From positions 310,001 to 374,000 of the forward strand of contig CAVWVF010000004.1 of NCBI GenBank assembly GCA_963758335.1: DNA of 64,000 bases. The letters run 5' to 3'. This document shows, piece by piece, positions 48,494 through 56,243 of the stretch. The notes under the pieces were generated by a model. The model had not been told where the DNA came from. It did no database searches and saw only the letters and a list, made by a program, of their open reading frames with translations. The stretch is from Roseiarcus sp963758335. Its GTDB lineage: Bacteria > Pseudomonadota > Alphaproteobacteria > Rhizobiales > Beijerinckiaceae. Position numbers and translations under genes: made by a program. How positions within the stretch are numbered: the first letter of the stretch is position 1; every line of letters starts with the position of its first letter.

Positions 48494-49736
48494 GCTAGTC
48501 GCCCGAGTCATTCAAAATGAGGGGTAGAGCCTCTTGAGCTTCACGCGGGCATCGTCTGTGGTGAATTGCCAGTTGGCCTTTGCGTGATGCTTGTTGCGAT
48601 GGTCCTCCCAGGCGGCGACTTGTTTTTCGAGGGTCGGCTTGTCTGGAATGCGGCGGCTCAGACATTGGCTCGACGGGACGCCGAGTTCGGATTCGGCCAT
48701 GTCGAGCCAGCTTCCGTGTTTGGGGGTGTAGTGCCATTCGAACCGTTTGGCGAGGCGGCGCGCTTCTGGCGCGGGAAAGGCCGCGTAGAGCGAGGCGGGC
48801 GTGTGCGTGCTCAGATTGTCTTGGACCAGCCTGATCTGTTCGGCGTCGGGAAAATGCACGTCGGACAGTTCCTTGAGCACCTGCGCGTAATCGGCGGCGG
48901 CGTGGCGGTCGGTGACCTTGACGCGGCGCCAGCCCTCCAGCGGCGCGAAAATCATGAATATATTGGCTACGCCGTTTCACTCGTATTCGTAATCGTGCCG
49001 GACGGCTCGTCCGGGTGTGGCCGGAATCGGAGCGCGCGTCTCGACGATCAACTGCTTGGAGGATTCATCCAGACAGACGAGGGGGCGATCGGAATCGCGC
49101 GGCTTCTGGTAAGTTTCCAGCACGTCTTCCATGGCGGCGACGAAGCCGGCGTTGGCGTCTGGCGGAATCACCCATTGCCGATTGCGGTGGGGCTTGAGGA
49201 CGTTTTTTTTAGAGTCCTTCCGATCGTGTTGTCGCTGGCCTTCTCGACGATGTTCAATTCGACGACCTTCTCCTCGAGCAGGCGCAAACTCCAACGCGCG
49301 AACCCCTCGGGCGCCGGCGAGCAGGTCAGAGCGATCAATTTCGCCTCCGCCGCCCCGTCGAAAATCCGCGGCCGGGCGGAGTTCGGATTGTGTTTGCGGG
49401 TCAGCGCCGCCGCGATCCCTTCTTCGACCAGTCGACGCCGGGTGCGGCCGATATTGTTAATGCTGGTGTCCAACGCCGCCGAGATCGCGCTGTCGCTCCA
49501 ACCTTCGCCCGCCTCCGACACGTCCGCCTTCAACAGGATGCGCGCCTTCGTCAGCGACTGCGCCGGATGCTTGCCCGCGCAGATCATCGCCTCCAGCCGT
49601 TCGCGCTCCTCGGCGCTCAACTTCACCACATATTTCTTGACCGAAATCTCCCTGCCCGCCACGAATCACCTCCATCGCCGCATCGCCGCGACAGAGATTC
49701 AGAAAAACACCACAAATTCAATGACGCTGGCGACTA
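48494..49736 (-). mobile_element. IS630-family insertion sequence (full length, inactive)
   Basis: Bounded by TA dinucleotides (48494-48495 and 49735-49736), the expected target duplication, and by inverted ends GTCGCCCGAGTCATT on the left and GTCGCCAGCGTCATTGAATT read inward on the right. It carries one transposase reading on the minus strand in two frames with a stop. About 1.24 kb, normal for the family. Confidence 0.87.
48512..49662 (-). pseudogene. IS630 transposase, -1 slip site and nonsense codon
   Basis: The N-terminal part (MAGREISVKKYVVKLSAEER, ISAALDTSINNIGRTRRRLV, helix-turn-helix; RWSLRLLEEKVVELNIVEKA) ends at ASDNTIGRTLKK on a run of eight A residues, followed in the -1 frame by NVLKPHRNRQWVIPPDANAG. 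The catalytic part continues PLVCLDESSKQLIVETRAPI (first Asp), then HDYEYE and a TGA where an Arg codon (CGA) is expected. Then MIFAPLEGWRRVKVTDRHAA, IRLVQDNLSTHTPASLYAAF (second Asp) and HGSWLDMAESELGV (Glu) follow. The A-run shift may be natural in this family; the TGA is not. Confidence 0.88.
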
Positions 49737-49892
49737 GTCCCTGCCCCGTGGGACTGCAGTCACCAATTGAATGTGTTGCATAACCTTGGAGCGGGCGCTC
49801 GATCCTAACCTGGCAAGGATGCCACCTCTATACTGCGGACCTCGGATGGCGCGCGGCCGAGGCCGTTGATCGAATGCGTTGACCAGCTGTCG

Positions 49893-50339
49893 TTACGCCG
49901 CATCTACCTCGGGCTCGTCCTGGTCGCCCGATAGCCCCAGCACCCCTCTCAGCTCGGACGCCAGCGCGTCGCCGTCGAGAAGCGCTTCGCTGGTCCGGCC
50001 GATGAGTCCAGCGTCCTCGAGCCTCTCGATGTCCGGCAGGTCGCGTAAGGATTCGAACCCGAACTGCGCCAGGAACCCCGGCGTGGTCACATAGGCATAG
50101 GGCGCCCCGGGCGTCGGGCTGCGCGGCCCGGCGGCAATCAATCCTTCGCCGCGCAAGCTGGAGATCGCATCACGCGAAACCTCCCTGCCCAGGAATTGCG
50201 ACAGCTCCCCCCGGGTGATCGGCTGAAAATACCCGATCGCCATCAGGACGAGCGCGTTCGACTTCGACAATTCCGCCTTTTGCGGCCCGCCGAGCGCCGC
50301 CCGGATCGCGCCGCCGAAGCCCAGTTTCGTGCGAAACAT
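49893..50339 (-). CDS. ScpB-like chromosome-segregation protein (plasmid copy)
   Basis: A 148-residue winged-helix protein: NALVLMAIGYFQPITRGELS, FLGREVSRDAISSLRGEGLI, PGAPYAYVTTPGFLAQFGFE and DLPDIERLEDAGLI. The pattern (LA-I-x-Y-x-QPITR, V-S...I-x-x-L-R-x-x-G-L-I, T-T-x-x-F-L-x-x-F) is that of ScpB, the kleisin partner subunit of SMC condensin. No ScpA or SMC gene is nearby, and the protein is divergent from a tyrosine recombinase. An orphan ScpB on a plasmid more likely serves segregation or regulation of the replicon than the chromosomal condensin. Confidence 0.8.
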   Translation of the reverse strand: MFRTKLGFGGAIRAALGGPQKAELSKSNALVLMAIGYFQPITRGELSQFLGREVSRDAISSLRGEGLIAAGPRSPTPGAPYAYVTTPGFLAQFGFESLRDLPDIERLEDAGLIGRTSEALLDGDALASELRGVLGLSGDQDEPEVDAA

Positions 50340-50398
50340 CCATCCGCCGGCGACCGAAACGTCCGCCGGCCAAAACCGCCGGGCTTGTCAACTCATAG

Positions 50399-50431
50399 TG
50401 ACGTCCGATAAGCTTGGCTTATCGGACGTCA
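50399..50431. promoter_or_regulatory. 33-bp palindrome between scpB-like and recombinase genes
   Basis: A perfect inverted repeat with 15-bp arms TGACGTCCGATAAGC around a 3-bp TTG centre. It lies 19 bp before the recombinase ATG and about 60 bp upstream of the scpB-like start. It could be an operator controlling both genes, or the crossover core used by the recombinase (arms as binding sites around a central spacer). Confidence 0.7.
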
Positions 50432-50449
50432 TGCTCTTTATAGTGAATC

Positions 50450-51502
50450 ATGCCCAATTCGAGCCCGCAAACGCGCGAAAACACCCCCCAGAACGCCGCC
50501 GAGCGGCCTGAGGACTCGTCATTGGCGCCGGCGCCGGCCGTCGATCCGGGGCCTCCCCTGCCCTCGCGCCTTGCCCCGCTCGCCGAGACCGCCCGCGACT
50601 ACACCCGCGCCGCCACGTCGCAAAACACCAACCGCGCCTACGCCGCCGACTGGCGACACTATTCGGCCTGGGCGCGGCGGCAAAACCTCCCTCTCTGCAT
50701 CGCCGCCTGCGCCTCCGGCGCGGCGGGCCCGAAATCCTGCTCGGTCAGAACCATCGAGCGGCGGCTGTCGGCGCTCATGTGGAATTTCGCCCAACGGGGG
50801 GAAAAATTCGACCGCGCCGACCGGCATGTCGCCACAGTGCTGGCCGGCGTCCGGCGCACCCAAGGTCGCCCGCCGGAGCAGAAGGAGGCCATCCTGCCCG
50901 AGGATCTCCTCGCCATGATCGCCACGCTCGATCTCGGGGATCTGAGGGGCTTGCGCGACAGGGCCATTCTGCTCATCGGTTTCGCCGGCGGCCTCAGGCG
51001 CTCGGAAATCGTCGGCCTCGATTGCCGCTCCGAGGACGGCCTCAGCGGCGGCTGGATCGAGTTTTTCGACGAGGGACTGCTGCTGACCCTGCGGGGAAAG
51101 ACCGGCTGGCGGGAGGTCGAAATCGGCCGCGGCTCCTCGGAGGCCACCTGCCCGGTCGCCGCGCTCGAGACCTGGCTGAAATTTGCGCGGATTTCGATCG
51201 GGCCGGTGTTCCGGCGGGTCGTCGGCGCCAAGGTCGGCGCCGGGCGGCTGACCGACCGGCACGTCGCCCGGCTGGTCAAACACGCCGCGCTAGCCGCCGG
51301 CGTCCGGGGCGAACTGACGGACGGCGAGCGGGAGAAAAGGTTCTCGGGCCATTCGTTGCGCGCCGGCCTCGCCTCCTCGGCCGAGGTCGACGAGCGCTAC
51401 GTGCAGAAGCATCTCGGCCATTCTTCGGCCGAAATGACCCGGCGTTATCAGCGCCGCCGCGACCGGTTCCGGGTCAATCTGACCAAGGCGGCGGGGCTGT
51501 GA
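50450..51502 (+). CDS. Tyrosine recombinase/integrase
   Basis: A 350-residue phage-integrase-type recombinase. The N-terminal SAM-like core-binding domain (ARDYTRAATSQNTNRAYAAD, WRHYSAWARRQNLP) is followed by the catalytic domain with FAGGLRRSEIVGLDCR (first Arg), LRGKTGWREVEI (Lys), FSGHSLRAGLASSA (His-x-x-Arg), VQKHLGHSSAEM (second His) and TRRYQRRRDRF (nucleophilic Tyr). All catalytic residues are present. A short internal deletion relative to relatives may exist around LCIAACASGAAG. It probably resolves plasmid multimers or integrates a replicon; the adjacent 33-bp palindrome is a candidate substrate. Confidence 0.9.
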   Translation: MPNSSPQTRENTPQNAAERPEDSSLAPAPAVDPGPPLPSRLAPLAETARDYTRAATSQNTNRAYAADWRHYSAWARRQNLPLCIAACASGAAGPKSCSVRTIERRLSALMWNFAQRGEKFDRADRHVATVLAGVRRTQGRPPEQKEAILPEDLLAMIATLDLGDLRGLRDRAILLIGFAGGLRRSEIVGLDCRSEDGLSGGWIEFFDEGLLLTLRGKTGWREVEIGRGSSEATCPVAALETWLKFARISIGPVFRRVVGAKVGAGRLTDRHVARLVKHAALAAGVRGELTDGEREKRFSGHSLRAGLASSAEVDERYVQKHLGHSSAEMTRRYQRRRDRFRVNLTKAAGL

Positions 51503-51575
51503 GCGAGGAAAGCGGGCCCGGCGCCCCTGCCCTGCCCTACCGGGTCAGCATCGATAGTCGCGCAGCAAGCGGCGG

Positions 51576-51995
51576 TCAGCCCTTCGCCGCCTTGCGCGGC
51601 CGGCCGCCCTTGGCGCCGTTGGAGCGGGCGGCAGCCGCCTTCTTTGACGATTTGGTCCGGCCGGCTAGACGAGCCAGCTCGCGCGCCATCCAGGCGCGGT
51701 TGCCGAAAATGCCGTTAACCAGCGCGGGGACATAGAGGTCGACGTCCAGCGACGGCCAGCGCAGGTTGAATCCGGCGCCATCGACCTCGACAACGGCCAG
51801 ATCCTCGCCGCTCGCGCCCTGAAGATCCTGGACGTACCGCGCCGGAAAGGCGTAGGCGCAGCCATTGGCCAAATCGACGACCACGCGGCCGGTGGCGGCG
51901 TCGTAATGGGCGGCGGCGGCCCGCCGCTCCGTCTCGAGCATCTTGCGGCCGCGCGCTTCAGCCCGTTTCAGCTGCTCCTCGTTCAGATCAGCCAT
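51576..51995 (-). CDS. DUF2442-domain protein
   Basis: A 139-residue protein whose core (TGRVVVDLANGCAYAFPARY, EVDGAGFNLRWPSLDVDLYV, PALVNGIFGNRAWMAREL) is a DUF2442 domain, here with a basic Lys/Ala C-terminal tail. DUF2442 proteins are usually encoded beside DUF4160 proteins, and the pair behaves like a toxin-antitoxin unit in some annotations. The start overlaps the DUF4160 stop by 8 bases, showing translational coupling. Confidence 0.8.
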   Translation of the reverse strand: MADLNEEQLKRAEARGRKMLETERRAAAAHYDAATGRVVVDLANGCAYAFPARYVQDLQGASGEDLAVVEVDGAGFNLRWPSLDVDLYVPALVNGIFGNRAWMARELARLAGRTKSSKKAAAARSNGAKGGRPRKAAKG

Positions 51996-52236
51996 GGATC
52001 CGCTCCCATTCCATCAAGAACGCGTCCCGGCGCTCGACCACTTCGGCGAATAGTTTTCGGATGTCCGACCGCTTCATGCCGATGCTCGACACCAGCTCAG
52101 GCTGGCCTCCCGCCCCCAGAAGGTTCACTTTCGCATGGCCCTCGGCCCCGATGATGTGGACATGCGCCGGCTCGTGATCGAGCGTATAAATCACGAACCG
52201 GAAGCCGCGAGCCCGATGGACGACAACCATAGCCAA
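51988..52236 (-). CDS. DUF4160-domain protein
   Basis: An 82-residue protein with the DUF4160 core: RFVIYTLDHEPAHVHIIGAE, HAKVNLLGAGGQPELVSSIG, KRSDIRKLFAEVVERRDAFL, MEWERIHG. The H-E-P-x-H-V-H motif is conserved and may bind metal. First gene of the pair with DUF2442. Biochemical activity is unknown; the pair may be a toxin-antitoxin or regulatory unit. Confidence 0.85.
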   Translation of the reverse strand: MAMVVVHRARGFRFVIYTLDHEPAHVHIIGAEGHAKVNLLGAGGQPELVSSIGMKRSDIRKLFAEVVERRDAFLMEWERIHG

Positions 52237-52337
52237 AATAACCGATCTGTTGGGTTTCGCAAGGGCAAATGGAATCCACCGCGCCGCAGGCGGCCGATCG
52301 ATCGAATAATCAGACCGCTTTGAATGGCGATCATCGT

Positions 52338-53567
52338 CTACGCCCGCTTCTTTTCGCGTTTTCGTGCGCCGATCAGCGCCACCAGCATCGGCCCGAGGGT
52401 GAATTCTCCTGCCTCGGCTTTTCGCGTCAGTTCCCTGAGATAGCCGCCGGCGCTGGTGATCGCCGCGCCGCGCTGCAGGATGGCGGCGACGACGACCGCG
52501 GCGGGGAGTTCGCCCATGACCGATTGCGCCGCCTCCCAGGCGCTGGGACTGATCCCCAGCATCGAGCGCACCACCGCGGCGACGCTAAGGAAGTCGCGCC
52601 AGTTCGCAATCCCGCCCTTGGCGTAGTCCACGATGTCGGGGCAGGCGTCGAGAACCATCCCGAGAGCGAATCCCTGTTGCGGAGGTCTGGAGGGTTCCGG
52701 TTGAGGCTCGGACTTCGGCCCCCGGCTTTCTTGAAAGCCAGGTTCAAGTTCAGGAAGGGAGTTTGGGTTTGAATTTTGTATGTGGCGCTCAGTTTGAGAC
52801 TCATTGGCGCTCGAATTTGATGATTTTACGTGACTTTCCAACAGGTTGAGGATTTCGTCGGCCAGCAGCGTCAGCTCATTCGCGAGTGGCTCCAGTTCAG
52901 CGCGCGACGCCGTACGGGGAATCCGATCGAGGATGCCGCGATAGAGCCCATGGATCTCAGACCAATCTGATGGCCCCTGCCCTGCCCTGCGCGTCGGGAC
53001 GTCCTCCTCGATGCCCGTGGCGATCATCTTGGCGATGTCGCGCCGGCAGAGCGTAATGCGTTCGCGCACAAGCCGAAACGCGCGTTCGTCGGCTCGAACG
53101 TCTTCGGCCCAGGCCTCGAACTCCTCGGCGCGCGCCACCAGAGGGCTGAGATCGAAACCGAACGCCATTTCGATCGTCCCGCCCCGCCCTTTGCGGGCGA
53201 ACCGCTTGCCATTCGGGCTGTCGCGGCGAATGACGAGGCCACAATCGACCAAGGCCGCCAGGCGCCGCCGCAACGTCGCTGGCGGCATGCCGTGGGCGCG
53301 CAGGGCAAGCTGCTGGTTCGATGGGAAGACGATCAAGCCCTCGCCGCTCAGCGTGGTCTCGGGATGAAAGCTCAGCAGCGCGTCGAGAACGGCCAGCGCG
53401 CGCTCGGACACGCCGATCCTGGCCTTGGCCGTGCAGATGGCGCGGAACACCTGCCACTTGTGCACGGCCTTCTCGGGCGGCCGCGCTTTCGCCGTCGCCT
53501 GGCTCGCCACATGGGCAAGCGTCACCGATCGCCGCCCGAAGGGCGTCGTTGAAAGATGTTGATCCAT
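52338..53567 (-). CDS. repC: Plasmid replication initiator RepC
   Basis: A 409-residue initiator of repABC plasmids. The conserved N-terminal half reads KWQVFRAICTAKARIGVSER, ALAVLDALLSFHPETTLSGE, LIVFPSNQQLALRAHGMPPA, TLRRRLAALVDCGLVIRRDS, PNGKRFARKGRGG and IEMAFGFDLSPLVARAEEFE, including the winged-helix that binds the origin inside repC. The C-terminal part has CPDIVDYAKGGIANWRDFLS and GYLRELTRKAEAGEFTLGPM, as in other RepC proteins. A predicted antisense RNA lies in the 5' region, the standard control of RepC translation. The gene appears intact. Confidence 0.94.
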   Translation of the reverse strand: MDQHLSTTPFGRRSVTLAHVASQATAKARPPEKAVHKWQVFRAICTAKARIGVSERALAVLDALLSFHPETTLSGEGLIVFPSNQQLALRAHGMPPATLRRRLAALVDCGLVIRRDSPNGKRFARKGRGGTIEMAFGFDLSPLVARAEEFEAWAEDVRADERAFRLVRERITLCRRDIAKMIATGIEEDVPTRRAGQGPSDWSEIHGLYRGILDRIPRTASRAELEPLANELTLLADEILNLLESHVKSSNSSANESQTERHIQNSNPNSLPELEPGFQESRGPKSEPQPEPSRPPQQGFALGMVLDACPDIVDYAKGGIANWRDFLSVAAVVRSMLGISPSAWEAAQSVMGELPAAVVVAAILQRGAAITSAGGYLRELTRKAEAGEFTLGPMLVALIGARKREKKRA

Positions 53568-53621
53568 ATTCCTTGCCTCGCTCGGGCAAAGAAAATCTGC
53601 TCGCCGAAACTACGCCGACGC

Positions 53622-53706
53622 TTGACAGTGATTCGCGGAAGTGAGATTCTCTAGATGCGAACTATGAGAAGGGCTTCCGGGACATCGTTTCGGGGGCCTT
53701 TTTCTT
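53622..53706 (+). ncRNA. Antisense RNA (ctRNA) controlling repC
   Basis: Opposite to repB-repC, a strong promoter TTGACA (53622-53627) with a 17-bp spacer and GATTCT (53645-53650) is followed by a short transcript ending in a GC hairpin (GGGCTTCC / GGGGGCC) and a T run near 53695-53706. In repABC plasmids a 50-60-nt RNA in exactly this place binds the repC leader and sets copy number and incompatibility. The start estimate is 53657. Confidence 0.72.
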
Positions 53707-53835
53707 TTGCCGTACGTTCTCCTGGTTGGGGGTTTCGTTTACGCGGGTACGCATCGCCGCACCGAAAATCGGCGGGCAACAGGTGGAGAGAGCCGGGCGG
53801 ACCCCGTTTTGAAAGGCCCGCAAGGGCGTCTCGGA

Positions 53836-54500
53836 TCAGCCATCTCGGTGTTCCTCTCGGAAGGCGCGATAGAGTTCCGGCAAGCGGTCGATCACGAATT
53901 CACCAAATGCAGGCGCCGTCTTGTCATCGACGACCAGAGTAGTTCGGTCCAGGCTGCGCTCGATGCGAACCACTTTCTTCCCGTCGTCGCCAGTCCATAC
54001 AGTTGGGCGCGCGGTCTTCGGCCGGCGTGGTGCCAATGCGGCGAACAGGAATCCGAAACGCTCGTCGGAGTTGCGGGAGCGAAAGTTGTCATCGTCGAGA
54101 ATTGGGTCAGCAGCTTTGTCTGCGCCACGAGCGCCGAGTCGATCCGCTAGTTCCATCCATCGCCGTCGGCCGGCCTTGGGTGCTGGTCCAATGGCTTCGA
54201 CGATCTCTCGCGGAATAGCTCGGCTGACAGAGATCAGTCGCGATAATTCGGTTTTGTCGACGTTCAGTGCCGCCATGATCGTCTCGCGACCGAAGCTGCG
54301 ATCCTCCAAGGTCGCAGCAAATGAGGCACGCTCGATGAAGGACAGATCCTTGCGGGCATTGTTTTCCTGACCCTGTGCCACGACGAGTTCGTCATCGGTC
54401 AGCTCGCGGACGACCGCTCGTTCCGGGCGTTCGAGCTCTGCAAGAGCACGTACTCGCCGATGACCATAGGCAACCTGAAAGCGACCTGGTTGGCTGGGGT
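53836..54500 (-). pseudogene. repB: RepB partition protein, N-terminally truncated and scrambled
   Basis: The C-terminal two thirds of RepB (ParB family) read FQVAYGHRRVRALAELERPE, RELTDDELVVAQGQENNARK, DLSFIERASFAATLEDRSFG, IMAALNVDKTELSRLISVSR and AIPREIVEAIGPAPKAGRRR, ending GDGKKVVRIERSLDRTTLVV and VIDRLPELYRAFREEHRDG. Just beyond the start of this read (about 54500) the partner N-terminal sequence is not continuous. RepB-like stretches VPVLLRP and LKELIRQHGQQV instead lie on the plus strand at 54500-54552, followed by an IS66-like transposase tail. Without its N-terminal RepA-contact region the protein is not functional. Confidence 0.85.
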
Positions 54501-54552
54501 GCCGGTGCTGCTGCGTCCCCTGAAGGAGTTGATTCGGCAGCACGGGCAACAG

Positions 54553-54827
54553 GTGCATCCCCATATTCCGCTGCACACCAACGCCTCGGAAAACGACATC
54601 CGCGTCTTCGTCACCAAGCGCAAAATCTCCGGCGGGACCCTCAGCGACAGAGGCCGCGACGCCCGCGACGTCATGCTCGGGCTCGCCAAGACCTGCAGGA
54701 AGCTCAAAATCCCCTTCTTCGACTATCTCGGCGCTCGCCTCGCCATTCCAGGCCCCGAAATCCCCGATCTCGCAACTCTCGTCAGGCCCGCCCCAAGCTA
54801 ACGCCGCCCGGAAATTCGCCCCGGTTA
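54553..54827 (+). mobile_element. IS66-like element, right-end fragment
   Basis: The transposase tail reads IPLHTNASENDIRVFVTKRK, SGGTLSDRGRDARDVMLGLA, KTCRKLKIPFFDYLGARLAI, ending at 54801, then the terminal repeat (read inward: CGTAACCGGGGCGAATTTCC) ends near 54827. This is the Glu-containing last quarter of an IS66-like DDE transposase; the rest is absent. It joins directly to repB pieces on the left. Confidence 0.75.
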
Positions 54828-54959
54828 CGGAGAGAGGGCGGAAATTCTTTTTTTCGCATTCTCCTTTTCGCCATATTCCGCCCGCTGCTCGAGGATCGGC
54901 GGCGGGCGGGATGGCTCGACGGGCAAGGCGCTGGGCGCGTGGGTCCCCCACATGTTGTG

Positions 54960-55127
54960 GCTCGAAAGTTTCGGGGCCATAGCATTTCGCCAATCAAAGT
55001 GCGAACCAGGCCGATGAGCTCGGCCGGCGTCATGCGCTCAAGCGGATCACCCGAATCAACGGACATCCCCAGCTTGAATCATACTTTCCGACGCTTGACT
55101 CCCCCCTTCCGCCCGGAAATTTGCCCC
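54960..55127 (-). mobile_element. IS66-like element, left-end fragment
   Basis: On the minus strand a terminal repeat GTAATCGGGGCAAATTTCC (near 55127) precedes the transposase start MSVDSGDPLERMTPAELIGL and VRTLIGEM, where the frame diverges. The end sequence matches the fragment ending at 54827. This is the opposite end of the same IS family, in opposite orientation, about 300 bp away. Two ends of one IS pointing in conflicting directions imply an inversion or two independent insertions. Confidence 0.7.
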
Positions 55128-55419
55128 GATTACCCTCTCTCCTTCGTAACCCCTTGAAAAGTCCCGATTCGCGGAAGGAAATGGAAGGAAAAGGAAGCAA
55201 AGGGAAGGGCTTTTTTGCGGCGATTGCCTCTGTGCTGCGCGCGTTTGCGCATCGATAGCGTGACTTTGAAGGAAGTCGGCGCCGAAACGGCGCTGCCCCT
55301 CGATCCCCTCGGCCCGCCGCTAGTCCCTGAGCAGATTCCTTTGCTTTAGCCTGAGGCAAGGTCGACCGGGTAAGGTCTTCGACATCCGGCTTTGCAGGAT
55401 CGACGCGAGGTTTTCCCGA
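55128..55419. other. Boundary region before the intact block
   Basis: No gene. It contains AAGGAAATGGAAGGAAAAGGAAG-type purine-rich sequence near 55180-55205 and the promoter region of the TPR lipoprotein gene. No tRNA or attachment site is recognisable. Confidence 0.4.
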
Positions 55420-56238
55420 ATGACCCGAGTACGCATCCTGCGGATGACGACCATGCGCATAATTGCGGTCGCGGCTCTGGCGGCCGCGACCGCGGCGTTA
55501 TGCGGTTGCCAAAACTTCGGCGACGTGACGAGCTCGATCCCGGCCGCGCCTGCGGCGGTCGCCGGCGACGCTGAGCTTCGCGCCTACGCCGAGACCTGCC
55601 AGCGCCGTTACGAGGCGAATCCCGGCGAGAAATCGGCCTCGATCGATTACGCCCGGGCGCTGCGCGCGCTGACGCGTTACCGCGAAGCCGTGGCGGTCAT
55701 GCAGACCGCGGCGGTCAAATCGCCGAAGGACGAAGCGGTTCTCGGAGAATATGGCAAGGCGCTCGCCGACGCCGGCGAGCTCTCGCAAGCCAAGGACGTG
55801 CTGACGCGCGCCTATACGCCAGACAACCCGAAATGGGACGTCATGTCGGTGCAGGGCGCGGTCGCCGACCAGATGGGCGATCACGCGGCCGCGATGCAGT
55901 TCTATCGCGGCGCGCTGAAGATCGCGCCGGGGGAGCCGGGCGTTCTGACCAACATTGGCCTCTCTCTCGCTCTCGCCAGGCAATTGCCCGAAGCCGAACA
56001 CGCGTTGCGGGAAGCCGTCGCGAGTCCGAAGGCCGACGCGCGGATGCGGGGCGACCTCGCGCTCGTGCTCGCGCTCGAGGGAAAGTTCGCCGAGGCCGAA
56101 AGAGTGAGCCAGACGGACCTCCCGTCCGAGGCCGCGCGCAGCAACGTCGAAGCGATCAGGCGGATGCTCGCCACAAGCGATCCGCGGGCTTTCGGCCAGC
56201 CGGCGAAGGCCGCAACCGGGGCCAAAGACGCCGGGTGA
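55420..56238 (+). CDS. tadD: TPR-repeat lipoprotein, TadD-like
   Basis: A 272-residue protein with a lipoprotein signal: IIAVAALAAATAALCGCQNF, with the lipidated Cys in a L-C-G-C box. Tandem TPR units follow (ASIDYARALRALTRYREAVA, EYGKALADAGELSQAKDVLT, QGAVADQMGDHAAAMQFYRG, TNIGLSLALARQLPEAEHAL, GDLALVLALEGKFAEAERVS). This fits TadD, the outer-membrane-associated assembly lipoprotein of tight-adherence pili, but no other tad genes are nearby. The signal suggests translation from an ATG at 55444 or 55453 rather than 55420. Confidence 0.82.
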   Translation: MTRVRILRMTTMRIIAVAALAAATAALCGCQNFGDVTSSIPAAPAAVAGDAELRAYAETCQRRYEANPGEKSASIDYARALRALTRYREAVAVMQTAAVKSPKDEAVLGEYGKALADAGELSQAKDVLTRAYTPDNPKWDVMSVQGAVADQMGDHAAAMQFYRGALKIAPGEPGVLTNIGLSLALARQLPEAEHALREAVASPKADARMRGDLALVLALEGKFAEAERVSQTDLPSEAARSNVEAIRRMLATSDPRAFGQPAKAATGAKDAG

Positions 56239-56243
56239 GCCGG

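Noticed and set aside
53655..54150. Plus-strand frames over repB
   Set aside because: Shadow of repB; the only supported plus-strand product here is the short antisense RNA.
54500..54993. N-terminal extension of repB to 54993
   Set aside because: It is the complement of IS66-like transposase sequence, not RepB.
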